From: Gymnorhina tibicen
Lineage: Eukaryota > Chordata > Aves > Passeriformes > Artamidae
NCBI GenBank assembly: GCA_013399875.1
Contig: VXAZ01006775.1
Span: 5,101,288 to 5,165,287 of the forward strand
Reading direction: 5' to 3'
Length of the DNA stretch: 64,000 nt
In this document: one piece after another, positions 11,596 through 21,450 of the stretch
Position numbering within the stretch: the first letter of the stretch is position 1
Layout: each line of letters begins with the position of its first letter
The notes under the pieces: model-generated
What the model saw: only the letters and a program-made list of their open reading frames with translations
The model's database searches: none
Told to the model about the DNA's origin: nothing
Translations under genes and position numbers: made by a program

Positions 11596-12562
11596 GTGAA
11601 ATAAAAAAAATTACATTTCATGGATGGAAATAAAATCTTGTAATAAGAGATCAAAGTGAAGCAAACACACTGGAAAGAAAATATGATTAAATCAAATGCA
11701 AGTGAAAAAAAAAAGAAAATCTGGAAGTGAAGTAAATAAAATAAAATGGACTGGGATGAAAATGAGGTGCAATGAAAAGGACCGAAACCTGAAAAAACTA
11801 TACTCATTGAAATCTCGAAATCAGGGAAAGAAGTGAAACGAATAGGCAGGAGAAGAAATAGATTAAATGAAATGCTAAGAAAAAAAAAATTAAGAATTGT
11901 GAAATGAAGAGAAAACTACATAATGGGATGACATGAAGTGCAGGGAAATGGACCAAACCTTGCGGAATTGATACTCACTGGAATTTCCTGAAAGGAAATG
12001 AAGAATTTCATTTCCTGAGAGGAAATAAAATCTTGAAATCAGAGAACAAAGTGAAAAAAAGAAACTGGAGAGGACATATGATGAATAAAATTCAGGTGAA
12101 AAAACAAAAAAAGAAATGGAAAGGGAGTATATAGAACTGCAAGGATTGGGATGAAATGTGAGGTAGTGAAAAGGACTGAGAGTTTCTTAAATGATACACA
12201 CTGAAATCCCCAAATAAGCGAAAAATATCAAAAGAAGAAACAGGAGAAGAAATAAATGAATTGAAATGCTTAAAAAAAAAAAATTGCACCTAAGTGAAAA
12301 CAATACAAAGGCAATGGGATGACATGAAGTGCAGGGAAATGGACCAAACCTTGCTGAATTGATCCTCATTGAATTCGGAAGATTACTTTTCCTTTCATGA
12401 AAGGAAATGAACTCTTGAAATCAGAAAAGAAAGTGTAACAACCGCTCTGGAAAGGAGATACGATAAAATAAAATGCAATTGAAAAGAAAAAAATTTGGAA
12501 ATGGAGTGACTACAACCAATGGATAGGGATGAAACGGGGTGCAGCAAAAAGGACGGAACAAC
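11596..12562 (+). repeat. Satellite-like tandem array, ~390-bp unit made of alternating A and B halves
   Basis: About 2.5 copies of a purine-rich, AT-rich unit. Type B anchors (GGGATGAAA...GAGGTGCAATGAAAAGGACC-like) start at 11753, 12148 and 12526. Type A anchors (GGGATGACATGAAGTGCAGG, then GAAATGGACCAAACCTTG) start at 11925 and 12316. A-to-A spacing is 391 bp and B-to-B spacing 395 and 378 bp; half steps alternate 172, 223, 168 and 210 bp. The two A copies are nearly identical over about 60 bp, while A and B are clearly diverged relatives, so this is a two-level repeat. Other parts recur in register, such as AAATCTTGAAATCAGA at about 12027 and a CTCTTGAAATCAGA form at about 12411. Palindromes built on TTTCC...GGAAA sit between units (11984-11998, 12012-12026, 12388-12407). 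I do not recognise the family. Minus-strand frames of 60-93 codons here (11526-11807, 12092-12289, 12187-12369, 12395-12634) are poly-F/S artefacts of purine bias. Confidence 0.85.
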
Positions 12563-13340
12563 ACTATGTTCCCAAACTGATTTTGTGAAGTCCTTGGTGT
12601 TAAGTCCTATGCTAACTGTATATATCACTGCCACAATTATCTCTGGTTCTGCTCATCTTGTTTGTTGAGTGCTATCACAGCTGAAAAAAGGAGATTAATA
12701 AAATATCCCCCCATACTGACAGGGCTTCTCAAAGTGTGTCAAACTCCACATTAATGAAACTTCTGTATAGATTTTAGATTTCAACAACTATAGCAAGACA
12801 GAGATAAGTAGAGAAAATGAGGGGTGCTGGAAGATTAAAATGATGTCAAAGACAAATATGAAGGGCAAGTATTAAATACACATCTCAATTTTATCTCATG
12901 ACAGAATTATGAAGTGTTTTCAAAATTTCCAGATTAACTTACTTTTATGAACTCTGAAAATCCCTGAGGTGAAACAAAATAGGTCAAAACTCAGAAAATC
13001 ACTTTCCTGTGAGGGACAAATTTGACCATGTTTGAGCCAAAGGTAGTGTCTATAGTGTTCTCCAGAGTGTCAAGGCAATTTTTAGGCCAACAGAAGTACT
13101 TATCCTCTTCGTCTATTCATAAAAGAACATTTGTTGCTCTTCTTCCTAGGAAGATCATTTGATTGTGCTCAGTGCAGAGTGCCTCAACTTTTTGTGAGCC
13201 TCCAGCAGCTCTGTAAGTCCTTGCATTGACATGGCCTGGCACAAAGGTGATCAGGAATCTTGTTTTGAGATAACCTGCTTGGACAGGCTGCTTTCATGAG
13301 AAAATATAGATCAGACATGCTAGGACTGCCCTTGAATTCA
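12563..13340. other. No recognised feature
   Basis: AT-rich sequence after the tandem array. A CR1-like stretch becomes recognisable only near 13345; upstream sequence from 13140 may be highly decayed repeat but cannot be assigned. Confidence 0.5.
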
Positions 13341-13344
13341 AAAC

Positions 13345-13450
13345 ATAACCAACTGGACTTCTGTAAGGCCTTTGACATAGTCCTCCAAAACATTCTCTCT
13401 ACGTTAAGGAGATATGGATTTGATGCTGGTAGAATAGCACAGAAATGGTG
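13345..13450 (+). mobile_element. CR1 LINE reverse-transcriptase remnant
   Basis: The plus-strand frame 13296-13667 contains the peptide LDFCKAFDIVLQNILSTL, a decayed form of the conserved CR1 LDFSKAFDTVSHNIL block in the reverse-transcriptase palm, followed by a YGFDA-type sequence. Nucleotide similarity (GGACTTCTGTAAGGCCTTTG, then AGATATGGATTTGATG) covers only about 105 bp. The rest of the frame runs into an unrelated LTR at 13640, so the 123-codon frame is chimeric and not a gene. Confidence 0.75.
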
Positions 13451-13639
13451 CATTGATGGGGTTAGAAAGAGGGACTCAGAGATTTGTTACATAGCCCTGA
13501 GACACAGAATCTTTTGGAGAACTGGTCAGTACAGATTTGGATTCCAGACCCTATCTTCAGTGATGTGTAGGAGTTTTATTCAATGTAACTTGAATGCAAA
13601 CACTAACCAAACCCCAGAAACAGAAAGGCAGTATTGTCT

Positions 13640-14251
13640 TGTCACGGTGGGGTTCTGGTGGTGGTAAGCCCTAACCTTCCAAAAGCGTCTCCAGCTGGGA
13701 GGCACTCGGCAGGCTGCTACATGCACACGTGCACACACGAACCAGATAGCTTCTTCAGTAAGTTGATGGCAAAGAGTCCACGGGAGAAGTTTATTCCAGC
13801 CACAGGGGTGGAGTAGATCCAGGGAGGGAGACAAGGAGAGGATGACCAGGAGGAGGAAGAGAGAGAGAGAAAGTGGAAGGGTCTAGATTTTTATATGGGG
13901 TGGGTTGGGGCGGAGAGAGACCATCAGGGATCAGTAATCTGAGGGCACGGGGTCGGTACACAGGCAGGACAAGGGTATGGGAGCCAGTGGGGAAAATCTG
14001 AGGGAGTGGCGAGGGAGCAAGGACCAGTGGGGGGGGGAACAGGGAAATAGGAGAACATTCTAGATAAGGTAGAAGGGGGCAGGGAGGCCAATGGGCCAAC
14101 CGGGGAAGCAGAACTGGGGTACATTTGCATAATGGAACAAAGCATCCTGGGAGAGGCTTTTTCTGTCACCATAACCTAGAATGCCTCCTAGGGCTCTTCC
14201 CTCCAGGGGACCCTAACCATCTGTTGGTCAACAGACCCATGAGCCTCCACA
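13640..14251 (-). mobile_element. Solo LTR, ERVK-like (same termini as the LTR at 10.4 kb)
   Basis: Minus-strand start TGTGGAGGCTCATGG (14251) and end CCCCACCGTGACA (13640); 612 bp. A TATA-like ATATAAAA (complement, about 13888-13895) precedes AATAAA (complement of TTTATT, 13790-13795). Flanks are TTGTCT (13634-13639) and GTGTCT (14252-14257): a 5/6 match, consistent with a 6-bp duplication carrying one mutation. It shares TGTGGAGG...GTGACA ends with the LTR at 10412-10939, but the internal U3 sequence and target duplication differ. The two are therefore separate insertions, not the two ends of one provirus. Several frames of 60-102 codons inside are artefacts of G-rich U3/R sequence. Confidence 0.8.
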
Positions 14252-14257
14252 GTGTCT

Positions 14258-15160
14258 AAGTGTATCCTTGAGGTTAGAAATGCAAAGGTCATGAATACAT
14301 AGATTCTCTTACACAATTAAGATGCATTTGACATTTGGATTCTCTCTGTTCAGCCAAAGGATGGATAGAGGCTTGACAGGAGGGTGCTTATACAAGTGGT
14401 TAAGGTGCAGAAGTAATTTCCACACTTGTTTCCAGAAGCATACAAAATTACAATATAAGAGAAATGAATGCTTAATCATCTCTAGATTACAATCTGAAGA
14501 GTAGGCAAGTTCTTTTGCTACAGTGAAAACCTTGTAAATAATTTGGAGCTACTTTTCAATTTATGATTGTTGCAGCTATTTTCTTGAAAAAAAAACATCG
14601 TCAGGAGAATAACTTACAGCCAGTCCTCAGCAAGCATTGAATTATTTAGAGACTTTATTAGTACTACTAGTTTTAAACCTTGCCTTCTTCTTCAGCTAAT
14701 TTAAAATAATAGCAAAAACCACCACCAACAACAAGAAGAAGATATAGGGGGGTCTTGGCAGGCAGAAGTATGCCTTATTATTGTAGTCCTACTCGTCCAT
14801 CGAGTGACCCCACATCATTCCATCCTGACATATAAACCTTTAATATATAGTTACTGTGATTTATATTCTAATGCAGCAGACAAAGGCATCTACAACTTAA
14901 TTTGAAAAAGTAGACGTTCAAGACAGGAATTTCAGAAAGTGTACCTGGTGATTTTAGAGGACACAGAAAGCTCATAGCTGTATAGTCACGCTCTCTTCCT
15001 TTTTTAATACAGACCTCAGAAACATTGTGCTATGGTATATAGTTCTATATCTCCACATACAATAAAAAGATTCTGAAAACAGAATAACATAATCTTCATT
15101 CAGGGAGGAATATTGTATTCCAGATGACACAGCAAGCAAAAGGTTGTCCTAACTATTCTT
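14258..15160. other. No recognised feature
   Basis: AT-rich sequence. Around 14735-14850 a somewhat GC-richer stretch (GGGGGGTCTTGGCAGGCAGA) might be old repeat, but I cannot place it. Confidence 0.45.
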
Positions 15161-15162
15161 AA

Positions 15163-15565
15163 ACCTTTCACAGAATATCCTGAGTTGGAGGGGACCCACA
15201 AAGGTCACTGAAGTCCAACTCCTGGCCCTGCACAGGACAATCCCAAGAGTCACACAATGTGTCTGAGAGAATTGTCCAAATGCTTCTAGAACTCTGTCAG
15301 GCTTTGTGTTGTGACCACTTCCCTGGGGAACCTGTTCCAGCCACCCTCTGAGTGAAGAACCTTTTCGTAATATCCAACTTAGACCTCCTCTCTCACATCT
15401 TCTTGAGGCTGAACAAGACAAGTCACCTCAGCTACTCCTCGTATGGTTTCCACTCTAGACCCATCACCATCTTTTGTAGCCCTCCTTTGGACATCCTCTA
15501 ATAACTTTATGTCCTTCTTATATTGTGATGCCCAACACTGCACACAGGACTCAAGAGAAGTTGTT
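15163..15565 (-). mobile_element. CR1 LINE 3' end, minus orientation
   Basis: Plus-strand landmarks are the complement of the CR1 3' region: CACAGAATATCCTGAGTTGG, CTGGCCCTGCACAGGACAAT, TGTGACCACTTCCCTGGGG, CCACCCTCTGAGTGAAGAAC, TCGTAATATCCAACTTAGAC, CTTTTGTAGCCCTCCTTTGG, and CCCAACACTGCACACAGGAC. The minus-strand frame 15149-15421 overlaps the degraded ORF2 C-terminus. It belongs to the same 3'-end type as the copy at 39451. Confidence 0.9.
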
Positions 15566-16283
15566 ACACCTGCATGTAAGTTGTCTCAAAGTCCCTTTTC
15601 TCTGTTTTGTAAAGGATCTGTTTTTTGTTTATAGATATAAAAGCAAGCAGCACATTCTTAATGACCTACTGCTTGAGGGTGATCCTTCAATATGCAGTGC
15701 AACACTATTCTGGAAGAGGTTGTTAAAGTGTTGCTAGTTCTTCCCTAGTGGAAATTTATTCAAAGAAAATAAACATTTATCATTAGTGGGCTTCTGCTCC
15801 CATTTCATCCTGCTAATGAATCCCTTCTACAAGGATTAGATGTTGATTAGATATAATGGCTGTTAATGATCTTATCTACTAAATTAAGGCAGATGTTAAG
15901 GGATTTATACTTAAAAATACCTCATGTGGTAAATCTCAGGAGTCTGCAGAAGAAAGGCAATGCTGTCTGCATTCATAGTGATAACAAATTAACCATGACC
16001 TCAAGAGGTCAGGAAGTGTTCATATTATTTGATTAGAAAAGGTACAAGCAAAATTCCTACTTCCGTATGAGCATTTTTGGAGACAATGGAATAAAAAAAA
16101 TATTCTCAAAAGATTCTGAACCCAAAAGTAATTTTAAAAATGTCATTTAGCTGTAAGCTGTGAAAGTGATTCCTGCCAGAGGAACTCAGTCTTGCCTAGT
16201 GGGAGCGGCCAATCTGATTTTTATTTATGCCTTAACATAAATACTTTATACATGAGGTGAAAAATTACTCTAGGGGCTATACA
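15566..16283. other. No recognised feature
   Basis: AT-rich sequence between a CR1 and a GC-rich LTR-like block; nothing recognised. Confidence 0.55.
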
Positions 16284-16735
16284 TGTGCTGGGAGCCCTGT
16301 CCCCGGGGAGGCTTTGTCTGGCAGCCGATCAGGGGACAGAAAACTTCCGTGATTGGGCTGCAAGCGCCCCCCCACTGGCCGGTGGGGCAGATCCCTGGAT
16401 GTCCAGGAAAAAATGCCCGGGAAATTGGGCCGTGGGAGGAGCCATAAAAGCTAACTGCAAAAAAAAGTTAACAGCACCACAACGGGGGCCATCCTTTCTT
16501 TGGGTTTCTTGGAGGGAGCGGGGGCTCGCCCGGAGGGTCAGCTTGGGCCCCTTCACCCCCTCACCTTTTTTTCCCTGTCCGCACCTGTCCGTGTGCCCTG
16601 CTTGGTCCCTTCCCCGAGGCAGCTCGTCACCGCGACAAGCTGGAGCTCCGGTGTTTCTGTGACGGAGCAGATGCCGCCTGCACCCAGCCCGCAGCCGCGG
16701 CCGCTGCCGTGTGTCCCGCGTTGCCCTCAGATGTA
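16284..16735 (+). mobile_element. GC- and CpG-rich ERV LTR fragment
   Basis: A sharp GC-rich island in AT-rich sequence. It starts TGTGCTGGGAGCCC and contains a promoter-like GAGCCATAAAAGC near 16440-16450. Its 5' part resembles the LTR at 18075-19148: CCCCGGGGAGGCTTTGTCTG matches the CTCTGGGGAGATTTTGCCTG motif near 18142. No clear AATAAA or U5 end is seen, so it may be truncated at about 16735. Three long overlapping frames (16285-16662 plus, 16329-16763 minus, 16500-16736 plus) result from GC richness and do not match a known protein. Confidence 0.6.
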
Positions 16736-18074
16736 ATAATGTCCCTTCACGCTTTATTTTCATCCAAGAAATCTATCAAAAAGAATCCTCCCTGCCTCCC
16801 CTTTTACAGCGGGACAGAGCACCTGGGTTACACTGTAATGAAATCTCAGCTTTTTTTCCTTACTATTAGAAGCTGGTAAGAAGTAATTTTTAGTGTAGCG
16901 ATCTTACTGGACTGGGTACTAGTAAATTCCAGGAAAATAAGCAAATAGCTCCTTTGTGAATGAGAGCAGGGCTATAAAACGAAAATGAGAGAATGAAACT
17001 CACTGGCTGAACATGTGAATGAAAAAGAGATGTGTGTGATAAGGGCATACTTGAGGAATAGCCTGTGAAACAGTCCCCTAGGAAGAGGATGAAAGTTGCA
17101 CCACTGCCAGATCAACTAAAGGTGTTTTATGCTTATGTGGATCTCTGTTTTTCATTTTTCTTTTAGCAATGCCAATGTTTATAGTATTAAAGGTACCTAC
17201 AGGGAGGGATAAAGCATTTTAAGGTCTTTGACTTGATGGAATGCTCAAGGTTGGCAATTTAGCAAGAGAATTCCTGGATTATGGCCCTCTTAGCTGAATT
17301 TAATATTCTTTCAGTAGTTTTATAATAATTTGAGTATCAAAATATGCTCTTTGGGAGACCCTTCCATTATTGGCTTTTAATGACCAAGATCCTCTGAGTC
17401 CTCCATTAAGACAGCGAAATATTCTATCATGCTCAGTATTACAAGCAAGCTGGCATTCATGCTCTTATTTTTTGGCTCATATGTTTAATTCTGTAAAGCC
17501 CTGATGTGATTATTAAGAGTAAGAGTCATTGATAAAGTTGAACTGATGGGTGGAATTTATCTTGTACAGAATGGCAGCATGAGGCCAAAGTAAGATGTAT
17601 GTGGGATATTAGCCTCTGATGGTTCTCTGCTAAGGAAGAATTTAATTAACAATAAATTTAATTATTTTATTTTGATATGCAGGGTTTTGCAGACTTTCCT
17701 GAGTTTGCCAGCACAGCTAAGAATCTAGGGGATGAAATGAGGGTCAAATTTTTAAAAGCAGCTAATAATTTTGGCTAGCTTTTTATTTTGGGGGGATTTT
17801 TTGAAGGAAAAAGAGATTCTGATATAAAATTTGAGACACCTTCAAAAGCAACTCTTTTTCAGAAAGCTTTGAGAATTTAATTATTGAAACTCAGATCCCT
17901 GGGAAAACGGTCTCCAGCTGAGTTTCCAAAGACATTAGCATTTCTTGAGCACCTAGGTGTGGAGTCTTGAGCCTTGTGTTCAAACCTCAGAGGCTCCCTC
18001 AACTGTGTTTTAAATGTTGCTGTGAGGAGCTGATTTAATTTTGGTTTCTGTCTCAATACTGGTTGTCAGAGGCA
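16736..18074. other. No recognised feature
   Basis: AT-rich unique-looking sequence between two LTR-like blocks. There are no long frames on either strand. Confidence 0.55.
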
Positions 18075-19148
18075 TGTGGGGGAGGGAGTGCACATGTGCC
18101 ACTTGCAGGAGGCAGCTAGGAGAAGATGGGTGAAAACCTTGTCTCTGGGGAGATTTTGCCTGGCAACCATTTCCCACCTCACATGTGGTGGGAGACCACC
18201 AGGGACAATGTACCCTCCAGAGAAGTTCTCCAATCAGATGGCAAAAGGTCTCCACCGATGGACTGCAATGGAACATTGGACTGGGCCAAGGGTCTCCTGT
18301 CAGCAGGCAGACCTTGGGAGGGGGGTATAAAAGTAAACGTGTCACAAGCTCTGGGATTTGTCTGTTTGCTTTTTGCTTGCCCTGGCTCCAGCCTGCTTTT
18401 TGTCTCTTCTGCCCTCGCTGGCCCTTGCTTGCCCTCACTCACCCTCCCTCTTGCTGGGCGCTTGGTGGGACACCGACTGACCTCCAAGCCGCCCGAGTAG
18501 CCTATGTCCTCCCCTACCCCATCGCCTGTCCTGCCTCCTTGTGTTCCTGGCCAACACCCTGCCTGCTTTGTCCCTGCGTTACTGCCTGAGCCACCTGCTT
18601 ACGACCCTGCTTTGCCAGTCCAGCCTGTCGCTGTGATGCCTGCCACGACCCTGTCCAGCGTTCTGCGCCTCCTGCCCGAGCGCCCACTCAACCACGTGTC
18701 CGGCCGCCCGTTGCCACAGGAGCTGTGCCTGTGGAGCCACGCCTGTCTGGGAGCTGCACAGGCTCCTCTCTCAGGGAACATGCACACATCCCTTGCTGCT
18801 TGGACATCAACGGCACTCCGTGACCTTCTGGTGGTAACACCTGCTTTTTCTCTCTGTCTCCCCTCTCTCTCTCTCTCTCTCTCACCATCATTTCCATTTT
18901 CCTTCCTCCTGCCATGTCTTTTCTAGTCCTCATTAGTAGGCCAACTCCTTTTTTTTCATTAGCAATAAACAGTTCNGTTTTCCTTCCTCCTTTTATATCT
19001 TTTCTAGTCCTCTTTAGTAGGCCAACTCCTTTTTTTTCATTAGCAATAAACAGTTCTCAGATATAATGTTGTCTCGGTTGGCTTAATTTCGTCCTAGACC
19101 ATCCATTTTAAAAGAACTCCCCGTGGTTCCTCATAGTGGGACGCGGCA
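18075..19148 (+). mobile_element. ERV LTR (plus strand), with internal duplication around an N
   Basis: The order of signals is that of an LTR: a U3-like start TGTGGGGGAG, TATA box GGTATAAAAGTAAAC near 18327, a long pyrimidine- and CpG-rich R-like region with a CT microsatellite (18849-18883), polyadenylation signals AATAAA at 18964-18969 and 19045-19050, then a U5-like part ending GGTTCCTCATAGTGGGACG and GCGGCA at 19148. The doubled AATAAA arises from a 79-bp duplication around the N at 18976. The left boundary is uncertain and I see no target-site duplication. Frames of 81-142 codons on both strands are artefacts of this GC-rich region. The family is not named here. Confidence 0.65.
18897..19056 (+). 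repeat. 79-bp imperfect direct duplication flanking an N (18976)
   Basis: Copy 1 is 18897-18975 and copy 2 is 18978-19056. They match at 74 of 79 positions by eye; differences are GCCATG versus TTTATA and one A/T. The single ambiguous base and a G lie exactly between the copies, which suggests a contig join or gap fill over the repeated LTR tail rather than a biological duplication. Confidence 0.85.
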
Positions 19149-19329
19149 GTTGCATAGTGTCAAGGCCTTCTCTGTTTCTCACTCAGCACTCCCACACTGA
19201 GAATACTGGGAGCTGGGAGATGATGCCACCACTGCACTTAATCTGAGTTTACCAAATACATATAATGTGCCCTTTAATGCCTTTCTCGGCAATATACACA
19301 GAGTGTGCGGGTGGTGAGGTTTGGGTTGG

Positions 19330-19575
19330 TAGTTACTGCATGGACACTGTATGGGCATTGTTCTACTTGTGGGAGAAAGTGAACAATTGCCTTTGGGTCT
19401 CCCTTTCCCCTTCCCCTTCCCCTCCCCCTTCCTCTTCCCCTCCGTCTTTATCTCAACCCATGACTTTTTTCTTGCCTTTCACCTTGCCATTCACACTCCC
19501 ATTCCCCTGGGGAATGCGACTGCGACTGCGACTGGGTGGGGTTGAGCTTCTGCCTGCCAGGTTCCACCCACCATG
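19330..19575 (+). mobile_element. ERVL-type LTR 3' fragment
   Basis: Contains the pyrimidine-rich step (CCCCTT repeats at 19399-19442), TTTATCTCAACCCATGA, TTCCCCTGGGGAATGCGACT and the end GGGTGGGGTTGAGC, then CAGGTTCCACCCACCA near 19573. This order matches the 3' half of avian ERVL-type LTRs as in the element at 168-749. A TGCGAC triplicate at about 19517-19534 is a small internal repeat. The 5' limit is uncertain. Confidence 0.6.
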
Positions 19576-19825
19576 CCAAATATCCCTGTATTACCATTGA
19601 ACATACTGACCATTTCCAAAATGATCACTTCTTTTTTTTTGCAGTGCAGCTAGAAAAACACTTCTGCAGACAGTCAAATATCTGCTCATGTACTCAGCAC
19701 TGATTTCAGAGCTACTTCTGTTGCTGTTAAGAGAAGCAGGTTGGACCAGAGACCTAACTGCACACAGGCTCGTGTCTGGTTCAGCACTGAGCCAGAAGCT
19801 GTTGTTTATAAAATGGTTAGGGGAC

Positions 19826-20045
19826 TGGAACATCTGCCACACAAAAGGAGTCTGAGTGAGCTGCCATTCTTTAGTATGGAGAAGTCTCAGGGGAGATCTA
19901 ATCAGTGTATATAAATACCTGACAAGAGACAGTAAAGAAGGTGGACGTAGGCTTTTCTTACCTGTAGTCAGTGTAATGAAAGTGGCTTTAAATACAAATG
20001 GCAAATACGGAAAATTCCATTTACTTGGTCTCTCCAAAAATCAGC
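19826..20045 (+). mobile_element. CR1 LINE fragment (old)
   Basis: The plus strand shows GAGAAGTCTCAGGGGAGATC, AATCAGTGTATATAAATACC, TGACAAGAGACAGTAAAGAA, then GGAAAATTCCATTTACTTGG. These correspond to the CR1 C-terminal coding region (CTCAGGGGGATCTTATCAATGTGTATAAATACCTGA order). Divergence is high. The antisense frame 19591-20037 (148 codons) crosses it and is not coding. Confidence 0.7.
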
Positions 20046-20159
20046 TGAAAGTCACATTTTCATTTTTCTGTGAAGCAATTTTCTGACTGCCATCTGAATC
20101 CTGCACTACAGGAGGCTTCTTTCCATGGGCCACAGATGCTTCTAGAAGCCTGCCTCAGT

Positions 20160-20625
20160 GTGGTCTCTCCACAGTCTGCAGTTTCCTTCAGGGCATATTA
20201 CCTTTGTTGGCATGGGGTCCCTCCTGTGCTGCAGTGTGGATATCTGCTCCTGCCTGTTCCTTCACGGGCTGCAGGGGCACAAACCTGCTTCCCATGGTTT
20301 TCTCTACAGGGAAATCTCTCTGGTGCCTGGAAAACTTCCTTCTCCACTGACTGGTGTCCACAGGGCTGTTTTCTCTCTCTGGTTGTTTTTCAGTCCATGT
20401 CTCTCTCAGATGATGCACAGCATTTTTCACCCTTTCTTCAATACATTATAGCAGGGAAACCACCACTTTGACTGATGGGTCAGGCTTTTTTTGGCCAGAA
20501 GCAGGTCCATTCTGGAGCCAGCTAGAACAGTCTTGATTTGACATGGAGGCAGCCCCTGATCTCTTCTCAGGCACCATTCCTACAGCCTCCCCTGCTACCA
20601 AAACCTTGCCACACAAATGAAATAA
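20160..20625 (+). mobile_element. ERV-associated dispersed repeat fragment
   Basis: I recognise the order of a widespread avian, probably ERVL-related, repeat: CAGGGCTGTTTTCTCTCTCT, AGATGATGCACAGCATTTTT, ACCACCACTTTGACTGATGG, TTGGCCAGAAGCAGGTCCAT, CTGGAGCCAGCTAGAACAG, GACATGGAGGCAGCC, ending CTACCAAAACCTTGCCACAC. Assignment rests on memory of bird scaffolds and could be LTR or internal sequence. Overlapping frames on both strands (80-133 codons) are not conserved. Confidence 0.5.
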
Positions 20626-21099
20626 AGGCATGTATGAGACTAATACTGGAAGGTGATATCCAATTTTGATCATACAAGAGTACCAGGAAAAAAAAGAATT
20701 CAAGAGTGGAGCAACAAAGGCAATTTATACTTGTGCAAAGCACCCTGTAAGGGCTACTGGTGCCTGGAAAAATTATGGAGAAGATTCTTCTGGACATTAT
20801 TGAAAAATGTATTAATTTTCCCCTTTTCTAATAAATGAATTTTTCTGTAAACTACTTTCAAAGAATTTAGCTCTACTACACCTGTTTGGTATAAATACTA
20901 TAAAAAATATAAAAGCTTTTGAAACTTTAGGTCATATAAAGAACTTTGAAAAAAAAAGATTAAAAAAATTATGCTGAAATGGTAATCTTGGTAAAGGGAT
21001 GTTATAAGAGAAAGTCTCCAAGGCTCACTTTTTTTTCCCTAGTGATACGACTACGATACGCCAGAATTACATTAATTCTGTCATCAGAATCAGTTGATG
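20626..21099. other. No recognised feature
   Basis: AT-rich sequence; a short frame at 20653-20838 has no recognisable domain. Confidence 0.5.
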
Positions 21100-21450
21100 A
21101 CAAACTGACCTTACTGTTTTCTACAGCTTGCTCTTGAGAGGCAATAGAGAGGAAGGTGCTGATCTCTCTCTGGCGAACAGTGATAGGGCACATGGAAACG
21201 GTATCAGGCTGCATTGGGGGTGTTCAGATTGGATACTAGGAAAAAGTTCTTCACTGAGAGAGTAGTCAAGTACTATGAGAAGCTTCTCAAGGAACTGGTC
21301 ATGGCACCAGGCCTGTCAGTGTTCAAGAAGCATTTGGATAATGCTCTTAGATAAACAGTTTAACTCTTAGATTGCACTGGGTAGCATCAGAATTTGGACT
21401 CAGTGATTCTGTTGGATCGCTTCCAGCTCAGTGTATTCTATGATTCTATT
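21100..21450 (+). mobile_element. CR1 LINE 3' end with terminal octamer tail
   Basis: The plus strand shows GGGTGTTCAGATTGGATACT, AGGAAAAAGTTCTTCACTGA, CAGTGTTCAAGAAGCATTTG, and the tail GTGTATTCTATGATTCTATT, which is the ATTCTATG-type CR1 end. The tail marks the true 3' terminus, so this is a 5'-truncated insertion, the normal CR1 form. Confidence 0.85.

Noticed and set aside
11526..12634. Series of minus-strand F/S-rich frames as membrane peptides
   Set aside because: They are the complement of a purine-biased tandem repeat; the frames start and stop at different points in each unit.
10412..14251. A single minus-strand provirus with LTRs at both ends
   Set aside because: The target duplications differ (GTGGAT versus TTGTCT/GTGTCT), the LTR bodies and lengths differ, and no gag, pol or env lies between them.
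16329..16763. 144-codon minus-strand frame as a gene
   Set aside because: The GC-rich, R/P-rich frame lies antisense to an LTR fragment and overlaps two plus-strand frames of similar length.
18010..18589. Six overlapping frames of 84-142 codons on both strands
   Set aside because: They are mutually overlapping in an LTR U3/R region with few stops because of GC content; none has a known domain.
19591..20037. 148-codon minus-strand frame
   Set aside because: Runs antisense through an old CR1 fragment.
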